Positions 1-10,200 are shown, numbered from the stretch's first letter. The stretch is DNA of 64,000 nucleotides from Hymenobacter duratus (GCF_014698995.1 NZ_JACWZZ010000001.1:1384501-1448500); one strand, 5' to 3'. Made by a program: numbers and translations. The notes: generated from the letters alone by a model not told the origin.

Positions 1-139
1 GTTTGTGCTTGCCACGCAGCATGTTGGCAATCTGGCTGGCCAGACGGCCCAGCGGCGCAACACTGGCATCAACCACGACCCATGCCTTATCGGCGTTGGC
101 TTTGTTGACGGATACCGTCTTGAAGCTCAGATGATCCAT
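1..139 (-). CDS. rplM: 50S ribosomal protein L13, N-terminal part (runs off the window)
   Basis: The minus strand from the ATG at 137-139 encodes the first 46 residues of L13, a component of the large ribosomal subunit. The N-terminus [14 protein letters not shown] followed by a WVVVDA and LGRLAS core is the standard L13 opening, in the longer Bacteroidota form. The gene continues beyond base 1, where rpsI would normally follow. A promoter box lies about 65 bases upstream, so this looks like the first gene of its transcript. Identity is secure despite truncation. Confidence 0.93.
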   Translation of the reverse strand, partial: MDHLSFKTVSVNKANADKAWVVVDASVAPLGRLASQIANMLRGKHK

Positions 140-202
140 TGGGGAGGAGGGTAAGCGTTTGGAAATGAGGAGAAACCGGATACGGTCCGGGAAAAACGGA
201 CA

Positions 203-233
203 CAAAGTTACCGCCTTTCAGCGTATTTGCAAG
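203..233 (-). promoter_or_regulatory. Predicted rplM promoter
   Basis: On the minus strand CTTG (230-233), a 19-base spacer and TAACTTTG (203-210) fit the Bacteroidota -33 TTTG / -7 TAnnTTTG pattern. The box lies 63 bases upstream of the rplM start. Confidence 0.55.
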
Positions 234-332
234 GGCAATAGTAATATTTGTGCCTGAGTAGCACCTACTTTGGTATCAGTAGCAGGATACCGAAAAACCG
301 CTAACCCAGCCTGTGCTACTCGCTTTTTGAGC

Positions 333-1046
333 TTACTGATACTGCCGAAGCGTATCCACCAGAACCCGAAAATCCTTGGGGTAAGGGGCTTCAATGGTAA
401 TGCTTTCACCATCCATTTTGGCGAAAGTGAGGCTGGCGGCGTGCAGCGCGAAACGCTTGATGAACGGTTGTTCCTCCTCGCCCTCCTTCATGTTGAATTT
501 CTTTTTCAGCGAAGACAAATAGAATTCTTCGCCACCGTACATCGTGTCGCCGATGATGGGAGCCTGCAGATAGGCTAGGTGCAACCGGATCTGGTGCATG
601 CGACCAGTGATGGGCTGGCACTCCAGCAACGTGTGCTTGGCGTAGGTTTCCAGCGTGCGCACCAGTGTCACGGCGGGCTTGCCCTTGAATGCCAGACGAG
701 CCTTTCCTTTGGTGGTTGTTTCAATGCTTCGCTCCACGCGCAGACCTTCGTACTCATGTACGCCCCAGGCAGCGGCGTGGTACACTTTCTTCACCTTGCG
801 GTCTTCGAACTGCATAGCCAAGTGGCGGTAGGCCGCCGGGTTCTTGGCTAGCGCCAGTGAGCCGCTGGTTTCCTTATCGAGTCGGTGGCAGGCTTGCACA
901 TCGTCGTATTGCTCGCGGGCCAGACGCAGGATATTGAGCGCACCGCCAAACCGTTCGTCGAGCGTGGCCAGAAAAGGAGGTTTGTTGATGACGATATAAT
1001 CTTCGTCTTCAAACAGAATCAGGTCTTGGAAATCGGGTAGCTTCAT
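333..1046 (-). CDS. RluA/RluD-family pseudouridine synthase
   Basis: A 237-residue enzyme predicted to isomerise uridine to pseudouridine in rRNA or tRNA. The family signature HRLDKETSG sits at residues 54-62, with Asp57 as the catalytic aspartate. The protein begins almost directly with the catalytic fold (DEDYIVINKP near residue 16) and has no N-terminal S4 RNA-binding domain, so it is shorter than RluD and nearer the RluA/TruC size class. Which RNA site it modifies cannot be read from the sequence. It ends 193 bases from rplM and may share a leftward transcript with the histidine kinase upstream, 80 bases away. Confidence 0.88.
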   Translation of the reverse strand: MKLPDFQDLILFEDEDYIVINKPPFLATLDERFGGALNILRLAREQYDDVQACHRLDKETSGSLALAKNPAAYRHLAMQFEDRKVKKVYHAAAWGVHEYEGLRVERSIETTTKGKARLAFKGKPAVTLVRTLETYAKHTLLECQPITGRMHQIRLHLAYLQAPIIGDTMYGGEEFYLSSLKKKFNMKEGEEEQPFIKRFALHAASLTFAKMDGESITIEAPYPKDFRVLVDTLRQYQ

Positions 1047-1126
1047 AAAGAGGCTACAAAGGTAATGGATTGAGAGGAGCGGGTAAGCACCTTGGTATGC
1101 GCCAAGTGTCCGTTCCTGCTCTATAG

Positions 1127-2218
1127 CTATTCACCTATGGCCTTATCGGCAAGTATCTGGGGCGGTGACGGGGTGCGGGGTTTGGGCAGTTTGAACTCCA
1201 ACGTAGTGCCCTGCCCCATTTCGCTTCGCACCCGAATGACGGACTTGTGCGCCTCCACGATGTGCTTGCTGATGGCCAGTCCGAGGCCCGAACCGCCGGA
1301 GTCACGGGAGCGGCTCTTGTCGATACGATAAAACCGCTCAAAAATGCGGTTGAGGTGCTGTTTGGGAATTCCTTCGCCATCATCACGGACACTGATACGG
1401 ACGCTTTTGCCGCTTTCCACGAGGCTCACGACGACATGACCGTTTTCGCGCCCATACTTAATGGCATTGTCGATGAGGTTGATAAGTACTTGCCGGATGC
1501 GGCTACGGTCGGCCAGCACCCGAACGCCGGTTTGCGGCGCAGTAGGCGGGAATATTTCCAGGCGCACGGCCCGTTGGCTTGCTTTTAGCTCCAGTTGTTC
1601 AAAGATGTCCTGCACCAGTTCTGCCACGTCAAAACTCTGGCGGCGCATCCGGACTACCCCCTTTTCCAGCTGCGAAATGGTTACCAAGTCTTGTACCAGC
1701 GTGTCAAGAGCATCGAGGCTGGTGGCGGCTTTGCGAAGGAATTTGGTGCGTACAAACTCGTCGATGTCATCATCATCCAGCACGGTATGCAGAAACCCCT
1801 GCGCCGCGAATATGGGCGTTTTGAGTTCATGCGAAACGTCGGCCAGAAACTCGCGGCGCAGGGCCTGCAGGCGCTTCAGTTCATCTATTTCCTGCTGTTT
1901 GCGCTGGGCCATGTCTATGATTTCCTCTCGCATGCGCTTGAGGGGTTCCGGGCGGAACAAAAACTTGTTCGACATGCGGCGGAACTCCTTGCGCTTAATT
2001 TGCTCCAGACCGGCGTAGATGTTGTTGATTTCCCTGAAAATGAGGGCTTCAAACATCAGGTATATTAGTAGAAAACAGGCTGCCATGGTGATGCCGGCTG
2101 CCAACACACCCTGTTGCAGCGGCAACGTTGGTGCCACCCACGCCAGCGCCGTGAGTACGCACGCCACCAGCATTGAGAGCAGCAGGGCAATGGTACGGGA
2201 GGAAATAGTGAGGCGCAT
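1127..2218 (-). CDS. Two-component sensor histidine kinase, PhoR-like
   Basis: A 363-residue membrane kinase that should autophosphorylate and pass phosphate to the response regulator encoded just upstream. Two membrane helices (about 8-29 and 37-60) enclose only a very short periplasmic loop, so signal sensing is probably within the membrane or cytoplasm. The H-box DVSHELKTP puts the phospho-accepting histidine at 130; the N-box (LINLIDNAIKYG, 245-256), G1 (DDGEGIP, 279-285) and G2 (GGSGLGLA, 308-315) are all intact. There is no obvious PAS domain. The PhoR-like call is by similarity; the true signal is unknown. Confidence 0.9.
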   Translation of the reverse strand: MRLTISSRTIALLLSMLVACVLTALAWVAPTLPLQQGVLAAGITMAACFLLIYLMFEALIFREINNIYAGLEQIKRKEFRRMSNKFLFRPEPLKRMREEIIDMAQRKQQEIDELKRLQALRREFLADVSHELKTPIFAAQGFLHTVLDDDDIDEFVRTKFLRKAATSLDALDTLVQDLVTISQLEKGVVRMRRQSFDVAELVQDIFEQLELKASQRAVRLEIFPPTAPQTGVRVLADRSRIRQVLINLIDNAIKYGRENGHVVVSLVESGKSVRISVRDDGEGIPKQHLNRIFERFYRIDKSRSRDSGGSGLGLAISKHIVEAHKSVIRVRSEMGQGTTLEFKLPKPRTPSPPQILADKAIGE

Positions 2219-2247
2219 GCGGAAAGAAGGTAAAGCGCATCAAAGAG

Positions 2248-2322
2248 CGTCATGTAAAAGCGGAGCAGTTTGCCAACGCAGCAAATGACCACGCTGGTAA
2301 GCTACTCCGCTTTTACATGACG
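2248..2322. repeat. 18-bp perfect inverted repeat between response regulator and kinase
   Basis: Arms at 2248-2265 (CGTCATGTAAAAGCGGAG) and 2305-2322 are exact reverse complements, separated by 39 bases. The repeat occupies most of the 109-base gap between the response regulator stop and the kinase start, within what should be one leftward operon. It has no flanking T-run, so it is not a standard terminator; it may be an attenuator, RNA-processing hairpin or relic of a small repeat element. Confidence 0.8.
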
Positions 2323-2327
2323 TGAAC

Positions 2328-3029
2328 CTAGTTGTCGGTGTTGAATTTATACCCGACGCCCTTAATGGTCTGAATGTGGTGGTCGCCGACTTTTTCGCGC
2401 ACTTTGCGCACATGCACATCCACGGTGCGGGCCAGCACAAAAACGTCATTGCCCCAGATATTCTGCAGCAATTCTTCGCGCCCGAATACTTTATGCGGCG
2501 TGGCTGCCAGAAAGGCCAGCAGTTCAAACTCCTTTTTGGGTAGTGTGATTTTGCGACCCTCCTGATACACGGAAAAGGCCGTCCGGTCAATAGTTAGCCC
2601 GTTGATTTCGATGGTGTCCTGCACGGACAGTGGGTCCCGGTCGCGGCGCACGAAGGCGGCTAGGCGGCTGAGCAGCGCCCGCGGCTTGATGGGCTTGGCA
2701 ATGAAGTCGTCGGCCCCGGCTTCGAAGGCTGCTACTTCCGAAAACTCCTCGGCGCGGGCCGTCAGGAAAATGATGTAGGTGTCCTTGAACTTGGGCTGTT
2801 CCCGAAGCTGGCGGCAGGTGGCTATACCATCTAGATGAGGCATCATTACATCGAGCAGAATGATGTCGGGGCCGAACTGTGGGGCAATTTCCAGGGCTTT
2901 GCGGCCATCGGGGGCTGAAGCCACCATGTAGCCTTCTTTGCGCAGGTTGTATTCCAGCAACTCCACAATGTCGGGATCGTCATCGACAACAAGAATCTTG
3001 TACGCGTTGGGGTTGGCAGGTGCTTGCAC
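2328..3029 (-). CDS. OmpR/PhoB-family response regulator
   Basis: A 233-residue DNA-binding regulator paired with the kinase downstream. The receiver domain has the acidic pocket DDD at 16-18, phospho-acceptor Asp60 (in LLDVMMP), Thr90 and Lys112. A winged-helix domain fills the C-terminal half, from about 145. I chose the GTG at 3027-3029, which gives VQAPANPNAYKILVVDDD; the longer frame from 3119 adds a low-complexity segment with no family counterpart. Regulator-then-kinase order on one strand suggests co-transcription, interrupted by a strong inverted repeat. The regulon is unknown. Confidence 0.9.
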   Translation of the reverse strand: MQAPANPNAYKILVVDDDPDIVELLEYNLRKEGYMVASAPDGRKALEIAPQFGPDIILLDVMMPHLDGIATCRQLREQPKFKDTYIIFLTARAEEFSEVAAFEAGADDFIAKPIKPRALLSRLAAFVRRDRDPLSVQDTIEINGLTIDRTAFSVYQEGRKITLPKKEFELLAFLAATPHKVFGREELLQNIWGNDVFVLARTVDVHVRKVREKVGDHHIQTIKGVGYKFNTDN

Positions 3030-3161
3030 AGCGTAGGGTGTTTGGGGGTAAAACAGGATGCGCGAAGACAAAAGTACCGCCGGCCGGGTGCTCCGGTATG
3101 TTACGTTTTTGTGAACCACACTTCAGGAACCGAGTACTTCGCCAGCAGGCGAGGCCGAATA

Positions 3162-3194
3162 AAACAAAAAAGCGGCCCCTGTCAGGGGCCGCTT
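3162..3194 (-). terminator. Intrinsic terminator after the DUF3108 gene
   Basis: Minus strand: a 12-bp GC-rich stem AAGCGGCCCCTG/CAGGGGCCGCTT followed by TTTTTTGTTTT. It lies 10 bases after the DUF3108 stop codon. Confidence 0.85.
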
Positions 3195-3203
3195 TACATA
3201 CTA

Positions 3204-4028
3204 TCAGTTTTGGGCTACCAAGTTCAGCCGGTTTTTCAAACCACGATATTTATACATATCCACTTTCACAGCTCCCACAAACAACTCGGCCTGAATCAGA
3301 ACCGGGACTTTGTTTCGGTCGTCGGAGAGGTAGACGGAAATGGCGTTTTCCCCTTTGAAAAGCTTGTTGCTGGGCATCTTTGGTACCAGCTTGATGGCAC
3401 GAATGGTACCGGCTTTGGTCGTTACGGTTTCGCGGCCCTTGTACATTACGTCCATCGTAAATACATCTTCATCGAAGAAGCCCTGTACCCGAATGACTTC
3501 GCCGAGGCGGCGCTGGTCGTAGTTGAGGGTACGTAGGTAGTAGAAGCCACTCACCAGGTCCTGCACGTTGTCGGGGACTTTGTAAGTGCCGCGCTTCACG
3601 TCGTCCTTGTCCTTGCCCCGCTTCTCGACTTCTGCCACGTCTTTGATATGGTCGAAATCAACGGTTTCCTTCTTGCGGTAGTGGTTTTCCTCGATGTTGC
3701 GGAAAAACTTCTGCGGCAGAATACTGGTCGTGTCGATGTAGGAACGCCAGGTATCCCGAATGCGCAGAAAGAAATCGAATGACCCGGTGGTGCGCCCCGT
3801 TACGGTGGCTTTGTAGCACGGCCGCTCGTTTATGCGGTGCAGATCATCGGATACCTCAATGGTAGCTTCAGCCGCGTTGATCAGGCCGTAGTGCACTTTG
3901 TACTGCAGCACTTCGCCGGACGTGAAGCTGTGATTGGGAATGGAGCGGAGCGAATCAGAAGGCCCGAACGCCAGCAGGCTCATTGCCGGCAGCACAAGAA
4001 GAGTAGAAAGAAGCCAGCGGCGGTTCAT
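3204..4028 (-). CDS. DUF3108 exported protein
   Basis: A 274-residue protein with an N-terminal signal sequence (MNRRWLLSTLLVLPAMSLLA) and a body resembling DUF3108, a periplasmic or envelope family of unclear function. I start at 4028 because the signal peptide begins there; a longer frame from 4178 would put about 50 unlikely residues in front. It is single-gene: a terminator follows at once and a TATATTTG box lies about 56 bases upstream. Function is not established for this family. Confidence 0.75.
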   Translation of the reverse strand: MNRRWLLSTLLVLPAMSLLAFGPSDSLRSIPNHSFTSGEVLQYKVHYGLINAAEATIEVSDDLHRINERPCYKATVTGRTTGSFDFFLRIRDTWRSYIDTTSILPQKFFRNIEENHYRKKETVDFDHIKDVAEVEKRGKDKDDVKRGTYKVPDNVQDLVSGFYYLRTLNYDQRRLGEVIRVQGFFDEDVFTMDVMYKGRETVTTKAGTIRAIKLVPKMPSNKLFKGENAISVYLSDDRNKVPVLIQAELFVGAVKVDMYKYRGLKNRLNLVAQN

Positions 4029-4083
4029 AAAGCGAAAAAAGCAGGAAGTAAACTCCTGACACTCCAGACAAAAGCGGTGCCAG

Positions 4084-4091
4084 CAAATATA
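4084..4091 (-). promoter_or_regulatory. Predicted -7 box for the DUF3108 gene
   Basis: TATATTTG on the minus strand matches TAnnTTTG and lies 55 bases upstream of the chosen start. No matching TTTG was found at the usual -33 spacing. Confidence 0.35.
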
Positions 4092-4133
4092 CTCGTAATA
4101 GATGGTTGGGATGCTATACGAAGTAGAGAACGA

Positions 4134-4165
4134 AAAAGCCTCCCCGGCAGACCGGAGAGGCTTTA
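4134..4165 (-). terminator. Intrinsic terminator after recA
   Basis: Minus strand stem AAGCCTCTCCGG / CCGGGGAGGCTT (one mismatch) followed by TTTTTCG, starting 32 bases after the recA stop. Confidence 0.8.
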
Positions 4166-4196
4166 ATTCGCTGGACAACGTCAGCAGGAGTGCTTC

Positions 4197-5303
4197 TTAC
4201 AGCGCGTCCTCGTCCTCGTCGGTGCTACGGTCTTCCGGAATGGCAGCCAAGGCAGCTTCCGGCTCACCTTTCACCATAGCCCGGATCTGAGCTTCAATTT
4301 TGTCGGCCAACTCGGGGTTGTCCTGCAGAATAGTTTTAACCCCTTCGCGGCCTTGGCCAAGACGGTCACCGTTGTACGAGAACCACGAGCCTGATTTGGC
4401 AATAATGCCCATATCAACGCCGAGGTCGAGGATTTCGCCGACTTTGCTGATGCCTTCGTTGTAGATAATGTCGAACTCAATCACCTTGAAAGGTGGCGCT
4501 ACTTTGTTCTTCACCACCTTCACTTTGGTGCGGTTGCCGGTCACGTTGTCCTTATCTTCTTTGATCTGGCCGATACGACGAATGTCGAGACGAACCGAAG
4601 CGTAGAATTTCAGGGCGTTACCACCGGTAGTCGTTTCGGGCGAACCGAACATCACACCGATTTTCTCACGCAACTGGTTGATGAAGATGCAGCAGCAGCC
4701 GGTTTTGTTGATGGTGCCGGTCAGCTTCCGCAGAGCTTGCGACATCAAACGGGCATGCAGACCCACTTTCGAGTCACCCATGTCGCCTTCCAGTTCGCCT
4801 TTCGGTACCAGAGCCGCCACGGAGTCAATAACGATGATATCGATGGCGCCGCTGGAAATCAGCTGGTCGGCAATTTCGAGGGCTTGCTCGCCATTATCAG
4901 GCTGGGCAATAAGCAGGTTTTTGGTGTCGATGCCGAGTTTGGCAGCGTAAGCCGGATCGAAGGCATGTTCGGCGTCGATGAAGGCCGCCATGCCGCCTTT
5001 CTTCTGCGCTTCCGCAATGCAATGCATTGTGAGGGTAGTTTTACCCGATGATTCCGGGCCGTAGATTTCTACGACGCGGCCCTTAGGCAAACCTCCTACG
5101 CCCAGCGCAATGTCAAGGCCAAGCGAACCGGTGCTGATGACTTCCACATCCATCACCTTGTTATCGCTCAGTTTCATGACGGTGCCCTTGCCATAGGCTT
5201 TGTCGAGCTTATCCAGCGTCAGCTGAAGGGCTTTCATTTTCTCAGTGGCGTTGTTAGCCGTCTTGTCTGCCTTTTCAGCTTTGTCAGTGGTGGTTGCAGC
5301 CAT
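4197..5303 (-). CDS. recA: Recombinase RecA
   Basis: A 368-residue RecA. It forms ATP-dependent filaments on single-stranded DNA for homologous recombination and triggers LexA-type cleavage where present. Walker A GPESSGKT is at residues 82-89, and the L2 region [18 protein letters not shown] and the [12 protein letters not shown] loop are canonical. The N-terminus carries a lysine/alanine/threonine-rich extension of about 20 residues, and the C-terminus is acidic, as usual. It is transcribed alone with its own terminator. No LexA-type operator was recognised upstream. Confidence 0.98.
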   Translation of the reverse strand: MAATTTDKAEKADKTANNATEKMKALQLTLDKLDKAYGKGTVMKLSDNKVMDVEVISTGSLGLDIALGVGGLPKGRVVEIYGPESSGKTTLTMHCIAEAQKKGGMAAFIDAEHAFDPAYAAKLGIDTKNLLIAQPDNGEQALEIADQLISSGAIDIIVIDSVAALVPKGELEGDMGDSKVGLHARLMSQALRKLTGTINKTGCCCIFINQLREKIGVMFGSPETTTGGNALKFYASVRLDIRRIGQIKEDKDNVTGNRTKVKVVKNKVAPPFKVIEFDIIYNEGISKVGEILDLGVDMGIIAKSGSWFSYNGDRLGQGREGVKTILQDNPELADKIEAQIRAMVKGEPEAALAAIPEDRSTDEDEDAL

Positions 5304-5493
5304 TGGAATGAGGTTGTTGGGAAATGCTTAGGTTTGGTGAATGTAGGCGTTTTCAACGGCCTGCGCAACCCACAAAGAGCTGTGCAAAGCCGTACCGTCG
5401 GAGCCTTTCCGGGTCGGCTAGTGGTAACGCAGCCGGCCTATATTTTGTGCCCACAATGCTAAAAAAATTCGTTGAATTCGCCGCTATTTTTCC

Positions 5494-6663
5494 ATGCTAA
5501 AATATTTGGCAAAAAGCCGCTTTTCTATTGTCCTGATCCTGACGCTCGTAAGCTGGCTGAACGGTGCGCCTTCGGCACAGGCCCAGCTGGATAACCGGGC
5601 TTTTTTACATCCGCTGGTAGTGGGGCCGCAATACGAGCGGCAGCTTCGGCTCGATGTGCAGGCCTTTTTATTCAACAAAGACAACGAGTATTTCAACAAG
5701 CTAGAAGATGGCCGCACCTACTTTGGGGCACAGCTGCTGCCACGGCTGGTGTATTTCCCGAGTGCTAATCTGCGGGTAGAAGCCGGTGTTTTTCTGTGGC
5801 GAGACTATGGTACGCCCCGGCTGCGGCAGGTACGGCCGCTGCTCACGGTGAAGTATCAGAATGGCCCACATAGCATTCTGTTCGGCAACATTGAAGGCAA
5901 TCTGCACCACGGCTATATCGAGCCGATGTTTGACTTCGAGCGGGTGATGACCAACCGATTGGAAGAAGGAGTGCAATACAAGCTGCAGAAGCCCCGCCTG
6001 AGCCTGGACGCATGGGTAGACTGGCAGCGGCAGCAGTATCGGTTCAGCAACTTTCAGGAAGAGGTGGCTGGTGGCCTTTCCATGGAAGCCACGCTGCTCG
6101 GCGACTCCAGCAGTCTGTGGCTGCGGGTGCCGTTTCAGTTCACGGGTACGCACCGCGGCGGCCAGATTGATACCGTGCCTACGCCCCTGCAAACGCTGTT
6201 TAACCTGGCCAGTGGTATTCGGGTGCGCAAGCCGCTCACGTCCCGGTTTTTCCATGCAGTACATGCTGACGCTTACTTCACCTATTTCCACGACTATTCT
6301 TTCACGTACCAGCTGCCGTATCAGAGCGGTACCGGCCTGTATTTGAATGGCGGCGTAGATACGCACCTATCCAACGTGCAAGTGGCCTACTGGCGCGGCA
6401 ACGGTTATATCTCACCCTTGGGCGGAACGCTCTACCGCTCCATTTCCAACTCCGTCAGCGACCCGCAGTATCTGGAGAAAGACCGGCAGCTGCTCATCGT
6501 GCGGTTCCTGAAGGATTACCGGCTGCCCGGTAAACTCATCATGACCACGCGCTTCGAGCCGCTCTATGACCTCAACAATGGCCTGTTTGACTTCTCTTTC
6601 GCGCTGTATTTCAACTTCAACCAGAGCTTCCTGCTGACTACCATACGCAAGGGTGTGGAATAG
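5494..6663 (+). CDS. Predicted outer-membrane beta-barrel protein, unknown function
   Basis: A 389-residue protein with a cleavable signal (hydrophobic stretch FSIVLILTLVSWLNGAPSA, cut near AQA/Q). The rest shows alternating hydrophobic/polar strands with aromatic girdles and ends in a barrel-like strand FDFSFALYFNFNQSF. I do not recognise a named family. It is divergent from recA across a 190-base spacer containing an AT-rich stretch, and converges with an acetyltransferase gene. An outer-membrane location is inferred from composition only. Confidence 0.65.
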   Translation: MLKYLAKSRFSIVLILTLVSWLNGAPSAQAQLDNRAFLHPLVVGPQYERQLRLDVQAFLFNKDNEYFNKLEDGRTYFGAQLLPRLVYFPSANLRVEAGVFLWRDYGTPRLRQVRPLLTVKYQNGPHSILFGNIEGNLHHGYIEPMFDFERVMTNRLEEGVQYKLQKPRLSLDAWVDWQRQQYRFSNFQEEVAGGLSMEATLLGDSSSLWLRVPFQFTGTHRGGQIDTVPTPLQTLFNLASGIRVRKPLTSRFFHAVHADAYFTYFHDYSFTYQLPYQSGTGLYLNGGVDTHLSNVQVAYWRGNGYISPLGGTLYRSISNSVSDPQYLEKDRQLLIVRFLKDYRLPGKLIMTTRFEPLYDLNNGLFDFSFALYFNFNQSFLLTTIRKGVE

Positions 6664-6678
6664 GGGCGAGAAGGAATT

Positions 6679-7251
6679 CTACCGCTCCAGACGATAATGT
6701 GTAATGTCGCTGTCGCCGGTACGTAGGGCCAAGAGCCGCCTTCGCGCTACCACTGGCCGGAAGCCTACATGCTCAGCCACTGCCATGCTACGGGGATTGT
6801 CGCGGCGGCTGCGGAGGGTGAGGCTGCCAGCCCGCAGCGTCTCGCCAAACCCAAACTGTACGGCGGCCGCCAGCGCCTCACGCGCATAGCCGTGTCCTTC
6901 GGCCTCGGCCGCCAGATAATACCCTATTTCAGCACTAACAGGCGTAGTCCAGGAAGGCCGCAGGCTGATGTCGCCGAGGTAGGCGTTGGTTGCCGTGTGC
7001 CAGATACCGAACACATAGAGCCGGCCGGTGTGCCAGTCATGTGCAAACTGGGCCAATATCCTGCCGGCATCAGCTGGCGTGCGTACGGCGGCAACCCGCG
7101 ACGGGAAAGCCGGCTCCAGCCGCTCTCGGTTTTGATCGAGCAGAGTGAAAAAGCTGGCCTGATCAGTAGCCTGATACGGGCGAAGGGTAAGCCGGGCAGT
7201 AGACAGCGACGCCGAAGGCGGCGCACAGGGAGGCGACGGGAAGGAGCACAT
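6679..7251 (-). CDS. GNAT N-acetyltransferase, RimJ/RimL-like
   Basis: A 190-residue acetyl-CoA-dependent acetyltransferase. The fold is recognisable from TARLTLRPYQATD at the start of the domain, a GYYLAAEAEGHGYAREAL segment standing for the acetyl-CoA P-loop (usual form Q/RxxGxG/A), and NPRSMAVAEHVGF near the end, all typical of the RimJ/RimL and spermidine-acetyltransferase branch. The substrate cannot be predicted. It converges on the outer-membrane gene, with 15 bases between the stops. Confidence 0.82.
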   Translation of the reverse strand: MCSFPSPPCAPPSASLSTARLTLRPYQATDQASFFTLLDQNRERLEPAFPSRVAAVRTPADAGRILAQFAHDWHTGRLYVFGIWHTATNAYLGDISLRPSWTTPVSAEIGYYLAAEAEGHGYAREALAAAVQFGFGETLRAGSLTLRSRRDNPRSMAVAEHVGFRPVVARRRLLALRTGDSDITHYRLER

Positions 7252-7430
7252 GATTTTGGGCGCTGATGCCTGTACCTACGCGTGGGTGCCGCAGAATGGC
7301 TGAAAAGCCTCAGCAACTCCTAGCCCAACGATAACCTGCTGCATAAGATGTCGTTTAGCCAGAACGCTGACGCAGCTCTATAGTCCTATCTACTGTGTCG
7401 GCTAACTTCTCAACTAAATTCTTTGATAAC

Positions 7431-8318
7431 ATGAAAAGAAGACTCGAAGGCAAGGTAGCTATTGTAACGGGCGGCGGCTCCGGTATCGGCGAGGCCATTA
7501 GCAAGAAATTCGCGGCGGAAGGAGCTTCAGTAGTCGTCTGCGGATTGCCCAGTGACCCGGTGCGCAAAGTAGTGGACGAAATTCAGGCTAGCGGCGGCAA
7601 GGCAGTCGGCTATCTAGGCGACGTCTCGATAGAAGACAGCGCGGAAGCCTGTGTACAGCTCGCCCTCGATGATTTTGGCAAGCTGGATATCCTGATCAAC
7701 AATGCTGGCGTGTTTCCGGCCACAGCCGAATTGGACAAGTATCCGGTTGAGGCATTCGAATACATGATCAAAAACAACATCTACACCGCCTTTATGATGA
7801 GCCGGGCAGCGCTGCCGCACCTGCAAAAAACCAAAGGCAACATCGTGTCAGCGGGTTCAGAGGCCGGCCAGATGGGCTCGCCCATGATTACGCCTTATGG
7901 CGGCACCAAGGCTTGGGTGATGACATTCTCGCGCGGTCTGGCTGTAGAGCAGGCCAAGCATGGAGTACGGGTAAACTGTGTGGGGCCGGGTCCCATTGAC
8001 ACGGCCTGGACGCATAAGGAAACCGGCCCTATGGATAGCAAAATGGAAAAGAACACGGTGAACGGAGTGCCACTTGGCCGCCGTGGCACTCCCGAGGAAG
8101 TAGCCAACGTGTACCTGTTCCTGGCCTCGGATGAAGCCAGCTACGTAACGGGCGCCACTTATTTTGTGGATGGCGGCGTAACGCTGTCCAAGAGTCTGTC
8201 TGGTGAGGAGGTGCCTGCACACCTGAAACAGCAGCCAGCCGGCGACCTACACCTCAACCATGGCAAGGAAGGCCACGCTAAAATCCGGAAGGAAGCCACC
8301 GGCACCATGACTGTCTGA
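7431..8318 (+). CDS. Short-chain dehydrogenase/reductase (glucose-1-dehydrogenase-like)
   Basis: A 295-residue Rossmann oxidoreductase. The nucleotide-binding motif TGGGSGIG is at 13-20, NNAG at 90-93, the catalytic serine near 143, and Tyr156/Lys160 in YGGTK. A C-terminal extension after the usual DGG-V segment carries SGEEVPAHLKQQ and a basic tail. I start at the ATG at 7431 because the domain begins at once (MKRRLEGKVAIVTGG); an in-frame ATG at 7395 would add 12 residues. Substrate is unknown. Confidence 0.87.
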   Translation: MKRRLEGKVAIVTGGGSGIGEAISKKFAAEGASVVVCGLPSDPVRKVVDEIQASGGKAVGYLGDVSIEDSAEACVQLALDDFGKLDILINNAGVFPATAELDKYPVEAFEYMIKNNIYTAFMMSRAALPHLQKTKGNIVSAGSEAGQMGSPMITPYGGTKAWVMTFSRGLAVEQAKHGVRVNCVGPGPIDTAWTHKETGPMDSKMEKNTVNGVPLGRRGTPEEVANVYLFLASDEASYVTGATYFVDGGVTLSKSLSGEEVPAHLKQQPAGDLHLNHGKEGHAKIRKEATGTMTV

Positions 8319-8361
8319 AACGCCAAGCCCTGATTTCAGAACTTCTAAAGCACCTAAAACG

Positions 8362-8393
8362 AAAAGAGGCTGGCCGTTAGGCAAGCCTCTTTT
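8362..8393. terminator. Bidirectional intrinsic terminator
   Basis: Stem AAAAGAGGCT/AGCCTCTTTT with a 12-base loop that contains its own small GCC/GGC pairing. A-run and T-run flank the stem, so it can stop the SDR gene from the left and the leftward gene at 8468 from the right. Confidence 0.78.
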
Positions 8394-8467
8394 CATGAAG
8401 TATACAACTGGAGATGAAGATGCACCTAGCCACGCACTTGGGCCAGGTTGCAGGTAATTGCGACTGT

Positions 8468-8905
8468 CTACTTCTGAAGCGCCGCTCCGATACCGGATTT
8501 ATGCTGGTCGGGGCTGCCGAGGGCCTGCTGGGTGCGCATTACGTTTACCTGGCGGGCTGCTTCGTTGAAATATTCGAGGCGGCGAATCAGCATTTCTTTG
8601 GTCAGAACGCGGCCTTCGGGCGTGCGCATCATGGCACGATGATCAGCCAGCAGACGTGCCATAATGGCTTCCGTTGCGGCTTTCTGTGGCTCGAACTGTG
8701 CCAGAAACTCGCCTACCCGCTCTACGCCTTCCGTAGTGAGCCGGTATTGGGCGCCGCCCTGGTTCAGGACTTCGCACAAAACGTAGATTTCCAGTGGCAG
8801 AGAGGTGGCAAGCGCCGTAGTACGCAGGTCGAGACCAACTCGCAGTGCATCGAAGATGATGTCGATGTTGCGCTCAAACTGCTGATAGTAGCCAGAAGCT
8901 TCCAT
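8468..8905 (-). CDS. Conserved hypothetical protein downstream of moxR
   Basis: A 145-residue, mostly helical soluble protein with no signal peptide or membrane segment. I do not recognise the family. A segment LTTEGVERVGEFLAQF looks like part of a winged-helix or regulatory fold, but this is weak. It starts 56 bases after the MoxR gene on the same strand and shares the downstream terminator, so it is probably co-transcribed and may be a partner or substrate of that ATPase. Confidence 0.6.
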   Translation of the reverse strand: MEASGYYQQFERNIDIIFDALRVGLDLRTTALATSLPLEIYVLCEVLNQGGAQYRLTTEGVERVGEFLAQFEPQKAATEAIMARLLADHRAMMRTPEGRVLTKEMLIRRLEYFNEAARQVNVMRTQQALGSPDQHKSGIGAALQK

Positions 8906-8961
8906 GGTATTTTCGTAATCTGCCGTGTTGCAACATGCGCAACGCGACGGTTAAAACTGAC

Positions 8962-9927
<966 letters not shown>

Positions 9928-10200
9928 TCTAGGATGGTTAGTTGGCTTCTCCCAACAACCGCATACGTGCAGTTGTTAGCGTGGATAGGAAAGACGTATA
10001 GTCCAGCAAAATGTCGCTTTGCTCCGAATAGAAAAGATGCGGGGTGCGCCTTTCACCGCTGTGGTAAGTTGCCGGCAAGATGAATAACGCCCACCGCCAA
10101 GTCCACATACGAGCGAGTTGAGTTCGTCACGACATGTGGTAATAGTTTCAAACGCAGGGCTGGAAGTCCGCAACGCGGTAAACCAAGCTGCTTTCGTGGC
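9928..10200. other. 273-base intergenic region, no gene supported
   Basis: The region lies between the MoxR start and the stop of the foldase gene upstream on the same strand. A 65-codon minus-strand frame at 9976-10173 has no recognisable domain. A short stem (TTGTTGGGAGAAGCCAAC-like on the minus strand) lies near 9940-9960. I see no clear terminator. Confidence 0.4.

Noticed and set aside
256-321. Nested inverted repeat GAGTAGCAC/GTGCTACTC with an inner GGTATC/GATACC, after the RluD-like gene
   Set aside because: The outer stem is 9 bp with a 48-base gap and there is no T-run, so a terminator call is not supported.
9976-10173. 65-codon minus-strand frame between MoxR and the SurA-like gene
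   Set aside because: No recognisable domain, basic cysteine-containing composition and no leader; it may be a spacer.
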